DNA from: Flavobacterium sp. ov086
GTDB taxonomy: Bacteria; Bacteroidota; Bacteroidia; Flavobacteriales; Flavobacteriaceae
NCBI RefSeq assembly: GCF_900187965.1
Contig: NZ_FZNL01000001.1
Span: forward strand, 186,001-250,000
DNA: 64,000 nucleotides
Reading direction: 5' to 3'
This document shows, piece after piece, positions 9,948-17,461 of the stretch (position 1 is its first letter; the number at the start of each line of letters is the position of its first letter). A program made the position numbers and the translations under genes. The notes under the pieces were generated by a model, which did not search any database, had not been told where the DNA came from, and saw only the letters and a program-made list of their open reading frames with translations.

Positions 9948-10544
9948 ATGGCATACGATAAATTTAATATACTTACCAGCAGTGCAGTGCCGCTGCCAAT
10001 TGAGAACGTAGATACAGATCAAATTATTCCGGCTCGTTTCCTGAAAGCTACAAAACGTGAAGGTTTTGGAGACAATCTTTTCAGAGACTGGAGATACAAC
10101 GGAGACGATTCTCCAAAAGCTGATTTCGTTTTGAACGATTCAACTTATACTGGAAAAATCCTTGTTGGAGGAAAAAATTTCGGTTCAGGATCTTCAAGAG
10201 AACACGCTGCGTGGGCAGTTTACGATTATGGTTTTAGAGCTGTAGTTTCTAGTTTCTTTGCAGATATCTTCAAAGGAAACTGTTTAAATATTGGAGTTCT
10301 TCCTGTTCAGGTTAGTCCTGAATTTGCTGATACAATTTTTAAAGCAATTGAAGCTGATCCTAATACACAATTAGAAATCAACTTGCCTAACCAAACGATT
10401 ACTTTATTGGCGACCGGTCAATCAGAATCTTTTGCGATTAATGGCTACAAAAAGAACAATATGATTAATGGCTTTGATGACATTGATTATTTGCAAAATA
10501 TTAAAGAAGATATTGTGGCTTTCGCCGATAAACTTCCTTACTAA
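9948..10544 (+). CDS. leuD: 3-isopropylmalate dehydratase small subunit
   Basis: Swivelling-domain subunit (198 residues) that pairs with LeuC to form the isomerase. Hallmarks are [13 protein letters not shown] near the N-terminus (residues 21-33) and the [16 protein letters not shown] loop near the middle, which binds the substrate carboxylate. Length is normal. The gap to leuC contains only short repeats of AAAATCTAAAATC type, so the two are probably co-transcribed. A small hairpin with a CCCGACA / TGTCGGG stem follows it (10571-10596) and could dampen expression of the genes behind. Confidence 0.97.
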   Translation: MAYDKFNILTSSAVPLPIENVDTDQIIPARFLKATKREGFGDNLFRDWRYNGDDSPKADFVLNDSTYTGKILVGGKNFGSGSSREHAAWAVYDYGFRAVVSSFFADIFKGNCLNIGVLPVQVSPEFADTIFKAIEADPNTQLEINLPNQTITLLATGQSESFAINGYKKNNMINGFDDIDYLQNIKEDIVAFADKLPY

Positions 10545-10570
10545 AAAGAAATCTCATTCAGTCTATTAGG

Positions 10571-10596
10571 CCCGACAGGTTTCAAAGCTTGTCGGG
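10571..10596. repeat. CCCGACA...TGTCGGG hairpin after leuD
   Basis: The stem CCCGACA (10571-10577) pairs with TGTCGGG (10590-10596) and is followed by a weak T-rich stretch. A longer hairpin built from the same core is present at 62363-62395. It may be a weak intra-operon terminator or an interspersed repeat. Confidence 0.6.
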
Positions 10597-10677
10597 TCTT
10601 TCTAAATGAAATCGATCGAAAGAATATTTCAGAAATTAATCCGACAAAAAAATAAGTTTTAAATAATCCTATTGTAA

Positions 10678-11466
10678 ATGAAAGGCAATAAACATATTGA
10701 AAGAGACGAAAATGCAACAAAAATATTCAACGATAGAAGTTTAGCCAAAAATTATAGAAATCTGACTCAGATTTTACAACCCGGAATAACCGTTTTAGAT
10801 ATTGGCTGCGGAACAGGTTCAATTTCAAGAGACATTGCAAATAATATTGGCCCAAACGGAAAAGTTATTGCCATTGACAATACAGAAAACTTTATAAAAA
10901 GCGGTCAGGAATCTTATCAATCAGTTGCTAATTTAGAATTAATTGCTGTTGATTTATTTGATTACAACCCGGATATAAAATTCGACTTAATTGTTTCCGC
11001 CAGAACATTGCAATGGTTAAGCAACCCAAAAGAAGCTTTAATAAAAATGAAATCATTATTGAAGCCAAACGGTCAAATATCAATTCTGGATTATGATCAC
11101 ACCAATTTAATCTGGAATCCGTTGCCACCGGAAAGCATGCAGGAGTTTTATAAAACTTTTTTGAAATGGCGGGCAGATGCCGGAATGAATAATAAAATAG
11201 GAGAAGATTTACCTCTGTTATTAAAAGAAGCAGGTTTTCATTCTATCGAAAAAATAAATTCAGATGAAGTTTACCTTCAGGCAGATGCTGATTTTAAATC
11301 GAAAGTTGGGATTTGGTCCAAAGTTGCCGGATCCAGACAAATGGTCGAAGAAGGTTATTTAGAAGATGAATTAAGATTGAAGGCAATCGAAGAATACAAT
11401 GACTGGATAGAAAATTCAGCCCTTTCGATGACTATGAAGCTAAACGAAGTAAGAGGAAAAATATAA
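10678..11466 (+). CDS. Class I SAM-dependent methyltransferase in the leucine operon
   Basis: A 262-residue soluble methyltransferase. Motif I VLDIGCGTGS lies at about residues 29-38, the acidic end of beta-2 (VIAIDNTE) follows, and motif IV-like FDLIVSARTLQWL comes next. The C-terminal half carries hydrophobic helices that probably form the substrate cap. The fold resembles trans-aconitate methyltransferase and other methyltransf_11/25 members. It sits between leuD and leuA on the same strand, 43 bp before leuA, so it is likely co-expressed. The known yeast enzyme Tmt1 methylates 3-isopropylmalate. That makes an isopropylmalate-type substrate conceivable here, but this rests on context only. 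Confidence 0.8.
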   Translation: MKGNKHIERDENATKIFNDRSLAKNYRNLTQILQPGITVLDIGCGTGSISRDIANNIGPNGKVIAIDNTENFIKSGQESYQSVANLELIAVDLFDYNPDIKFDLIVSARTLQWLSNPKEALIKMKSLLKPNGQISILDYDHTNLIWNPLPPESMQEFYKTFLKWRADAGMNNKIGEDLPLLLKEAGFHSIEKINSDEVYLQADADFKSKVGIWSKVAGSRQMVEEGYLEDELRLKAIEEYNDWIENSALSMTMKLNEVRGKI

Positions 11467-11509
11467 AAATAACTATAATTCACTTTTTAAAGAAATATAG
11501 AAAATCAAT

Positions 11510-13030
11510 ATGGAAAAAAGAAAAATTGAAATAATGGATACGACGCTTCGCGATGGTGAACAAACCTCGGGAGTATCATTTTCTGCTGCAGAAAAACTTA
11601 CCATTGCGCAATTGTTGTTGGAGGAATTAAATATTGATAGAATCGAAATTGCTTCAGCCCGTGTGAGCGAAGGCGAATTTCAAGCCGTAAAAGGCATTAC
11701 AACTTGGGCAACCGAGAAAGGTTATATTAATCGTATTGAAGTACTTTCGTTTGTAGATGGAGGCGTTTCAATTGAATGGATGAAGGAGGCCGGAGCTAAA
11801 GTTCAGAATTTGTTGACCAAAGGTTCAATGAATCACTTAACGCATCAATTAAAGAAAACTCCGGAACAACATTTTGCCGAAATTGCACAGATCATTGCTT
11901 TAGCAAAAGAAAACAATATTGAAACGAATGTTTACTTGGAAGACTGGAGCAACGGAATGCGAAATTCTCCGGAATATGTTTTTCAATTTCTAGACTTTTT
12001 ATCTACTCAACCTGTCAAAAGAATTTTACTTCCAGATACTTTAGGCGTTTTAATTCCGTCTTTAACTTTTGAATTTCTTTCAAAAATAAGAGCTCGATAT
12101 CCTCAAATTCATTTTGATTTTCACGCTCATAACGATTACGATTTAAGTATCGCAAATGTTATGGAAGCTGTAAAAGCAGGCATAAACGGACTTCACGTTA
12201 CCGTAAACGGAATGGGAGAACGTGCCGGAAACGCTCCACTTGAAAGTACTGTTGCTGTTATAAATGATTATTTACCAGAAGTTAGTATCAATATTAAAGA
12301 AACTTCTCTTTATACGGTAAGCAAACTGGTCGAAACCTTTACAGGATATAGAATTCCTGCCAACAAGCCAATTGTTGGTGACAATGTTTTTACACAAACT
12401 GCCGGAATCCACGCCGACGGTGACAATAAAAATAATTTATATTTTAATGATTTACTTCCGGAACGTTTTGGAAGAAAAAGAAAATACGCTCTCGGAAAAA
12501 CTTCAGGAAAAGCCAATATCGAAAAAAATCTTCAGGAATTAGGTTTAAAATTAAACCAGGAAGATTTGAAATTGGTTACCCAAAGAATTATCGAATTGGG
12601 CGACAAAAAAGAAACCGTTACCAAAGAAGACCTTCCATATATTATTTCAGATGTTTTGGACAGTCATACTTATCAGGATAAAATTACAATTGAGTCGTAT
12701 GTATTAATGCACTCAAAAGGAATGCGTCCGTCTACAACTTTACTTCTAAAAATTGATGACGAAATCATCGAAGAAAATGCACAAGGCGACGGTCAGTTTG
12801 ATGCTTTTATGAATGCCTTATCCAAAATTTACAAAAGCAAAAAACTAACACTCCCAAAACTGATTGATTACGCAGTGAGAATCCCTCCAGGAAGCAGCTC
12901 TGACGCTTTATGCGAAACTATCATCACCTGGGTAAATAACGGAAAAGAATTTAAAACAAGAGGATTAGATTCAGATCAAACAGTTGCCGCAATTATAGCA
13001 ACTCAAAAAATGTTGAATGTGATTCCTTAA
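11510..13030 (+). CDS. leuA: 2-isopropylmalate synthase family protein (LeuA/CimA type)
   Basis: A 506-residue aldol-type acyltransferase condensing acetyl-CoA with a 2-oxo acid. The TIM-barrel domain (about 1-290) shows the metal and substrate motif DTTLRDGEQTSGVSFS near the N-terminus and the metal-binding HAHNDYDLS (about residues 205-213). The NGMGERAGNAPLE motif follows. The C-terminal part (about 385-506) is the LeuA regulatory domain that binds the end product. Bacterial LeuA and citramalate synthase share this architecture. Placement between leuD and leuB argues for the leucine branch, but an (R)-citramalate role cannot be excluded by eye. Confidence 0.87.
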   Translation: MEKRKIEIMDTTLRDGEQTSGVSFSAAEKLTIAQLLLEELNIDRIEIASARVSEGEFQAVKGITTWATEKGYINRIEVLSFVDGGVSIEWMKEAGAKVQNLLTKGSMNHLTHQLKKTPEQHFAEIAQIIALAKENNIETNVYLEDWSNGMRNSPEYVFQFLDFLSTQPVKRILLPDTLGVLIPSLTFEFLSKIRARYPQIHFDFHAHNDYDLSIANVMEAVKAGINGLHVTVNGMGERAGNAPLESTVAVINDYLPEVSINIKETSLYTVSKLVETFTGYRIPANKPIVGDNVFTQTAGIHADGDNKNNLYFNDLLPERFGRKRKYALGKTSGKANIEKNLQELGLKLNQEDLKLVTQRIIELGDKKETVTKEDLPYIISDVLDSHTYQDKITIESYVLMHSKGMRPSTTLLLKIDDEIIEENAQGDGQFDAFMNALSKIYKSKKLTLPKLIDYAVRIPPGSSSDALCETIITWVNNGKEFKTRGLDSDQTVAAIIATQKMLNVIP

Positions 13031-13140
13031 TATAGGGACAAAGGTTCAGGGTAACAAAGGTGCAAAGGTTTCCTCTTTGTTACCTTAAACTTTGAGCCTT
13101 TGAACCTTTGCCTCTTTGAACCTAAATAACAAACAAAATA
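13031..13140. repeat. Intergenic AAGGTTC / CTTTG repeat cluster
   Basis: The gap between leuA and leuB is made of short inverted units. GGTAACAAAG pairs with CTTTGTTACC, and there are several AAAGGTTCA / TGAACCTTT copies. It is non-coding and probably one of the interspersed flavobacterial repeats. Confidence 0.6.
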
Positions 13141-13150
13141 CTTAAAAAAA

Positions 13151-14212
13151 ATGAAATTTAACATAGCCCTTTTAGCAGGAGACGGAATTGGTCCTGAGGT
13201 AATTAATGAAGCTGTAAAAGTATCTGATGCTATTGCAAAAAAATTCAATCACGAAATAACCTGGACACCGGCTCTTACAGGAGCATGTGCTATCGATGCC
13301 GTTGGAGTTCCTTATCCTGACGAAACTCACGAAATTTGCATGGCTGCCGATGCTGTTTTATTTGGAGCAATCGGTCACCCAAAATATGATAATGATCCAA
13401 GCGCACCAGTTCGTCCGGAGCAAGGATTGTTATTGATGCGTAAAAAATTAGGATTGTTCGCAAACGTTCGTCCAACATTTACATTTCCTTCTTTAATTGA
13501 CAATTCTCCTTTAAAAAGAGAAAGAATCGAAGGAACTGATTTAGTTTTCTTAAGAGAATTAACCGGAGGAATTTACTTTGGAGAAAAAGGAAGAAGAGAC
13601 GACGGAGAAACTGCTTTCGACAATTGTGTTTACACAAGAGCCGAAGTTCAGCGTTTGGCTAAAAAAGGATTTGAACTTGCGATGACTCGTAGCAAAAAAT
13701 TATGTTGCGTTGACAAAGCAAACGTTCTGGAAACTTCACGTTTGTGGAGAGAAACTGTTCAGGCAATGGAAAAAGATTATCCTGAAGTTACAGTTTCCTA
13801 TGAATTTGTTGATGCTGTTGCGATGCGTTTGGTTCAATGGCCAAACTCTTATGATGTATTGATTACAGAAAACTTATTTGGAGATATCTTAACTGATGAA
13901 GCTTCTGTAATTTCAGGTTCAATGGGATTAATGCCATCTGCTTCTGTTGGAGAGCATACTTCATTGTACGAACCAATTCATGGATCTTATCCACAAGCTA
14001 CAGGATTAAATATTGCAAATCCATTAGCAACGATTTTATCTGCTGCAATGATGTTTGAAGATGCTTTTGGATTAAAAGACGAAGCTGAAGCAATTAGAGC
14101 TGTTGTAAACAAATCATTAGAACAAGGAATTGTAACAGAAGATTTAGCGGCAAAAGGAACTAAAGCCTACAAAACCAGCGAAGTTGGAGATTGGCTTGTA
14201 GAAAACCTATAA
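13151..14212 (+). CDS. leuB: 3-isopropylmalate dehydrogenase
   Basis: A 353-residue NAD-dependent beta-decarboxylating dehydrogenase that oxidises 3-isopropylmalate to 2-oxoisocaproate. Visible hallmarks are the N-terminal LLAGDGIGPEV loop, the RELTGGIYFGEKGRR substrate loop, the Lys/Asp active-site segments (CCVDKANVL; DVLITENLFGDILTDEAS) and the NAD-binding EPIHGSYPQATGL near the C-terminus. Length is normal. It is the last gene of the leucine run and is followed by an inverted repeat and a strong terminator. The ATG follows an A-rich stretch. Confidence 0.97.
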   Translation: MKFNIALLAGDGIGPEVINEAVKVSDAIAKKFNHEITWTPALTGACAIDAVGVPYPDETHEICMAADAVLFGAIGHPKYDNDPSAPVRPEQGLLLMRKKLGLFANVRPTFTFPSLIDNSPLKRERIEGTDLVFLRELTGGIYFGEKGRRDDGETAFDNCVYTRAEVQRLAKKGFELAMTRSKKLCCVDKANVLETSRLWRETVQAMEKDYPEVTVSYEFVDAVAMRLVQWPNSYDVLITENLFGDILTDEASVISGSMGLMPSASVGEHTSLYEPIHGSYPQATGLNIANPLATILSAAMMFEDAFGLKDEAEAIRAVVNKSLEQGIVTEDLAAKGTKAYKTSEVGDWLVENL

Positions 14213-14227
14213 TTTGTTTCAAGTTTT

Positions 14228-14266
14228 ATTTGTTTCAAGTTTCGCAACCTGAAACTTGAAACAAAT
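14228..14266. repeat. 16-bp inverted repeat after leuB
   Basis: ATTTGTTTCAAGTTTC (14228-14243) and GAAACTTGAAACAAAT (14251-14266) are exact reverse complements around a 7-nt loop. Partial copies of the same GTTTCAAG unit flank it. It has no T-run of terminator quality and looks like an interspersed repeat. Confidence 0.65.
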
Positions 14267-14300
14267 AAATAAAAACCTGAAACAAAATTTACCACATAAA

Positions 14301-14330
14301 AAAAGGGATCAACTTTCGTTGATCCCTTTT
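14301..14330. terminator. Bidirectional intrinsic terminator between leuB and the RRM gene
   Basis: The perfect 13-bp stem AAAAGGGATCAAC / GTTGATCCCTTTT has a 4-nt loop (14314-14317), with A and T runs on both sides. Confidence 0.9.
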
Positions 14331-14349
14331 ATATATTTAGAAAAAAATA

Positions 14350-14709
14350 TTAATATCCTCCTCTGTTACCACCACGGTCATTTCCACCACGGTTGTTTCC
14401 TCCACCATAACCTCCGCGTGAATCTCCACCACGGCTGTTATTGTTGAAGCTTCTTCTTTCACCTTCAGGTTTCGGTTCAGATTTATTAACTACAATTGCA
14501 CGACCTTGAACAGTAGCTCCGTTCAATTCATCAATTGCTTTTTGAGCTTCCGCATCGTTTGGCATTTCAACAAAACCAAAACCTTTGCTTCTTCCAGTAA
14601 ATTTATCTGTAATAATTTTAACTGAATCTACTGCTCCGTAAGCCTCGAAAGACTCTCTTAAATCTGCTTCCTCAATACTGAATGGAAGGCTTCCAACAAA
14701 AATGTTCAT
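14350..14709 (-). CDS. Glycine-rich RRM RNA-binding protein
   Basis: A 119-residue protein with one RNA recognition motif (residues 1-80). RNP2 is IFVGSLPF (2-9) and RNP1 is KGFGFVEM (about 42-49). The C-terminal tail (about 86-119) is Gly/Arg/Asn-rich with GGYGGGNNRGG-type repeats. This layout matches the cold-shock-type RRM proteins of bacteroidetes and cyanobacteria, which bind RNA and may act on mRNA stability or translation. It is monocistronic, with its own terminator shared with leuB. The stop follows the GGY end directly. Confidence 0.92.
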   Translation of the reverse strand: MNIFVGSLPFSIEEADLRESFEAYGAVDSVKIITDKFTGRSKGFGFVEMPNDAEAQKAIDELNGATVQGRAIVVNKSEPKPEGERRSFNNNSRGGDSRGGYGGGNNRGGNDRGGNRGGY

Positions 14710-14842
14710 ATGTACTTATTTATAATAATGTAGCAAATGTAGGCTTATTTTTCCGTAATCTACTATATATTAGTTTATTTATGTTTTTATTTTGATTTTA
14801 AAAAAACAGAAACCAACAAAACCAAACAATAACCAATAAAAT

Positions 14843-15331
14843 CTAATTATTAAAGTTAACAAGCGGAGTATATGGAATCTTATAAAAAACACCTTCGGTA
14901 AAAGTTACACTGGGATTTTCAAGATCTTCTGCATTTGTATTTACTGCAGTAAACTTAAACGTTCCGGAAATAGTTCCCTTATTGTTATCAAATTCTGTAA
15001 TTACAACTTGCCCACTACCTTTATTTGTTCCAGTCGTAAACTCAGGTTTGTCAATCGCAAATCTATCCGAATAAGAAGCAGCGGTTAAATTATCAACACC
15101 CAAAACATATGTTTTTGTTTCTAATGAAGGAAGCTTAAGAGTTACCACATTGGTTCCTAAACCACCACTAATATATACACCTCCGCCAGCTTTTGCCTGA
15201 GCTGAATAATTTTGAGCTCTCCAAAAAACGTTGTCTTTTAAACTTTGAAAGGCCGGAGTATTAAATTTTATATCTTCCTCACAAGATGCAAGTAAAAAAA
15301 TAGTGATTAATAAGTAATAATATTTTTTCAT
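14843..15331 (-). CDS. DUF6252-like lipoprotein
   Basis: A lipoprotein of 162 residues from the preferred ATG at 15331. The lipobox is LLASC (Cys about 17), preceded by a short basic, hydrophobic signal (MKKYYYLLITIFL). The mature part is beta-rich, with segments such as VVTLKLPSLETKTYVLGVDN and the ending FTEGVFYKIPYTP. This matches my recollection of the DUF6252 family of bacteroidetes lipoproteins, of unknown function. A longer frame starting with TTG at 15352 would add seven residues before the signal and is unlikely. It is monocistronic and probably sits on the outer membrane inner leaflet or the surface. Confidence 0.72.
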   Translation of the reverse strand: MKKYYYLLITIFLLASCEEDIKFNTPAFQSLKDNVFWRAQNYSAQAKAGGGVYISGGLGTNVVTLKLPSLETKTYVLGVDNLTAASYSDRFAIDKPEFTTGTNKGSGQVVITEFDNNKGTISGTFKFTAVNTNAEDLENPSVTFTEGVFYKIPYTPLVNFNN

Positions 15332-15473
15332 AAAATGATAAGTTTCAAGCAAAAGTATTACAATTAAGACAAATAATTTAAAAAAACGGAGTCGAAAACA
15401 GTAAAAAAATCAGTAAAAATCTATCTCTGCTATAATTAATAAGGTTTAAAACTCATTATTCACAAAAAAATTA

Positions 15474-15481
15474 TATCTTTG
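15474..15481 (+). promoter_or_regulatory. -7 element upstream of rpsP
   Basis: TATCTTTG matches TAnnTTTG and lies 50 bp before the rpsP ATG. A clean -33 TTG at the expected distance is not visible, so the call is moderate. Confidence 0.5.
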
Positions 15482-15530
15482 CGCCCTTAATTAACAGAGG
15501 TCGAGTACCTCAAAATTTAATCATACGATT

Positions 15531-16103
15531 ATGTCAGTAAAAATTAGATTACAAAGACACGGTAAAAAAGGAAAACCTTTTTACTGGGTTGTAGCTGCAG
15601 ATGCACGCTCAAAAAGAGATGGTAAATACTTAGAGAAAATCGGTACTTACAATCCAAACACAAACCCAGCAACTATCGACTTAAACCTTGATAGTGCAGT
15701 TAAATGGTTACACAATGGTGCACAACCAACTGATACTGCTAAAGCAATTCTTTCTTACAAAGGTGCTTTATTGAAACACCACCTTGATGGAGGTATTCGT
15801 AAAGGTGCTTTAACTCAAGAGCAAGCTGATGCAAAATTAGCTGCTTGGTTAGAAGCTAAAGCTGGAAAAGTAGATGCTAAAAAAGACGGTTTAACAAAAG
15901 CGCAAGCTGATGCTAAAGCTAAAGCTTTCAAAGCAGAACAAGAAGTTAACGCTAAACGTTTAGCTGCTGCAGCTCAGGCTGAAGCTGATGCTATCGCTGC
16001 TGCAACTCCTGCAGTTGAAGAAGAAGTTGCTGAAGTTGAAGCGGAAGCTGCTACTGAAGAAGCTCCTGCTGCTGAAGAGAATAACGAAACAACTGAAGCA
16101 TAA
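15531..16103 (+). CDS. rpsP: 30S ribosomal protein S16
   Basis: Small-subunit ribosomal protein with the S16 core in residues 1-80 (VKIRLQRHGKKGKPFYWVVAADARSKRDG). It is followed by a ~110-residue extension rich in Ala, Lys and Glu that ends in an acidic run. E. coli S16 has 82 residues, but long tails of this kind are usual in bacteroidetes. The tail is low-complexity and probably unstructured. It is followed after 15 bp by rimM, the usual rpsP-rimM pairing of a ribosomal protein with its maturation factor. The start is set by the conserved MSVKIRL. Confidence 0.97.
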   Translation: MSVKIRLQRHGKKGKPFYWVVAADARSKRDGKYLEKIGTYNPNTNPATIDLNLDSAVKWLHNGAQPTDTAKAILSYKGALLKHHLDGGIRKGALTQEQADAKLAAWLEAKAGKVDAKKDGLTKAQADAKAKAFKAEQEVNAKRLAAAAQAEADAIAAATPAVEEEVAEVEAEAATEEAPAAEENNETTEA

Positions 16104-16118
16104 TTATACTTAGCGAGA

Positions 16119-16643
16119 ATGCGTAAAGAAGAATGTTTTTATTTAGGTAAAATCGCTAAAAAATTTAGTTTCAAAGGTGAAGTTCTGGCTTATTTAGACA
16201 CGGACGAACCTGAGTTATACGAAAACTTGGAATCAGTGTTTGTTGAATGCAACAAACACTTGGTTCCTTTTTTTATTGAGAAAAGCTCGCTGCACAAAAA
16301 CGACTTTCTTAGAATTCGTTTTGAAGATATGAATACCGAAGAAGATGCAGATGCTATTATGGGCAATGCAATTTATCTTCCTTTAAATATGTTACCAAAA
16401 CTTTCCGGTAACAAATTTTATTTCCACGAAGTAATAGGTTTTGAAATTGAAGATCAACGAGTAGGTATTTTCGGGAAAATTGTTGCCGTAAACGATACAA
16501 CAGCCCAACCTCTTTTTGAAGTTTTGAATGGTGAAGTCGAAATGCTAATTCCGATGATCGATCATTTCCTCGTAAAAATTGACCGTGAGAATAAAAAAGT
16601 CATTATGAACTTGCCAGAAGGGCTTGTTGAAATGTACCTTTAA
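16119..16643 (+). CDS. rimM: Ribosome maturation factor RimM
   Basis: A 174-residue 16S rRNA processing protein that binds S19 on the maturing 30S subunit. The N-terminal beta-barrel (about 1-85) shows YLGKIAKKFSFKGEVLAY. The PRC-barrel (about 95-170) shows FYFHEVIGFEIED and a LIPMIDHFLVKIDRENKKVIMNLPEGL ending. Length and order of domains are normal. It directly follows rpsP, 15 bp apart, and is probably co-transcribed with it. Confidence 0.95.
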   Translation: MRKEECFYLGKIAKKFSFKGEVLAYLDTDEPELYENLESVFVECNKHLVPFFIEKSSLHKNDFLRIRFEDMNTEEDADAIMGNAIYLPLNMLPKLSGNKFYFHEVIGFEIEDQRVGIFGKIVAVNDTTAQPLFEVLNGEVEMLIPMIDHFLVKIDRENKKVIMNLPEGLVEMYL

Positions 16644-16730
16644 TTAGATTTTTAGACTTCTTAGATTGTTGGATTTTTAGATTATATTTAATTTCTAAAT
16701 CCAATTGTTAACCTATAATCATAAATCAAA

Positions 16731-17438
16731 ATGTTTCAGTTTAAGCAATTTTCTGTAAAACAAGACAAAACCGCTATGAAAGTAGGAACCGATGGTGTTT
16801 TACTTGGCGCCTGGGCTCCTATAGATCACAATCCTTTTAGCGTTTTAGATATTGGCGCAGGAACCGGAATCATTGCTTTGATGCTGGCTCAGCGAACTCA
16901 TGCCGAACAAATTGATGCCCTTGAAATTGACGAAGATGCCTATGAACAAGCTGTTGGAAATTTTGAAAATTCACCTTGGGGAGATCGTCTATTTTGTTTT
17001 CATGCCGGTTTAGATGAATTTATAGACGAACCAGAAGACGAATACGATTTGATCGTTTCAAATCCTCCTTTTTATTCAGAAGATTACAAAACAGATAATG
17101 AACAACGTGATTTAGCTCGTTTTCAAGATGCAATGCCTTTTGAAGAATTAATTGAAGCCGCCGATTTATTACTTTCTGAAAATGGAATATTTGCTGTTAT
17201 CCTTCCATATAAAGAAGAAGAAAATTTTATCGCTTTAGCGAGAGAATCAGAATTATATCCCATAAAAATTACCCGCGTAAAAGGAACTCCAAAATCTGAA
17301 ATCAAGCGTAGTTTATTGGCTTTTAGCCGAAATGAAACTTCTGAAATCGAAATCAACGAATTAATTATCGAAATCGACAGACACGTTTATACAGCTGAAT
17401 ATACTGAATTGACTAAAGAGTTTTATTTGAAGATGTAG
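16731..17438 (+). CDS. tRNA1(Val) (adenine37-N6)-methyltransferase family protein
   Basis: A 235-residue SAM-dependent N6-adenine methyltransferase resembling YfiC/TrmN6. The N-terminus FKQFSVKQDKTAMKVGTDGVLLGAW is characteristic of the family. SAM motif I is VLDIGAGTGIIAL, and the catalytic motif DLIVSNPPFY is the NPPY-type signature for exocyclic amine methylation. It likely modifies A37 of tRNA-Val. It lies 87 bp after rimM on the same strand, and the gap holds short ATCTAAAAATCC-type repeats. The convergent LanB gene begins 23 bp after its end without an evident terminator between them. Confidence 0.88.
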   Translation: MFQFKQFSVKQDKTAMKVGTDGVLLGAWAPIDHNPFSVLDIGAGTGIIALMLAQRTHAEQIDALEIDEDAYEQAVGNFENSPWGDRLFCFHAGLDEFIDEPEDEYDLIVSNPPFYSEDYKTDNEQRDLARFQDAMPFEELIEAADLLLSENGIFAVILPYKEEENFIALARESELYPIKITRVKGTPKSEIKRSLLAFSRNETSEIEINELIIEIDRHVYTAEYTELTKEFYLKM

Positions 17439-17461
17439 CCCTTAAAACCCTAATCAGTTAG

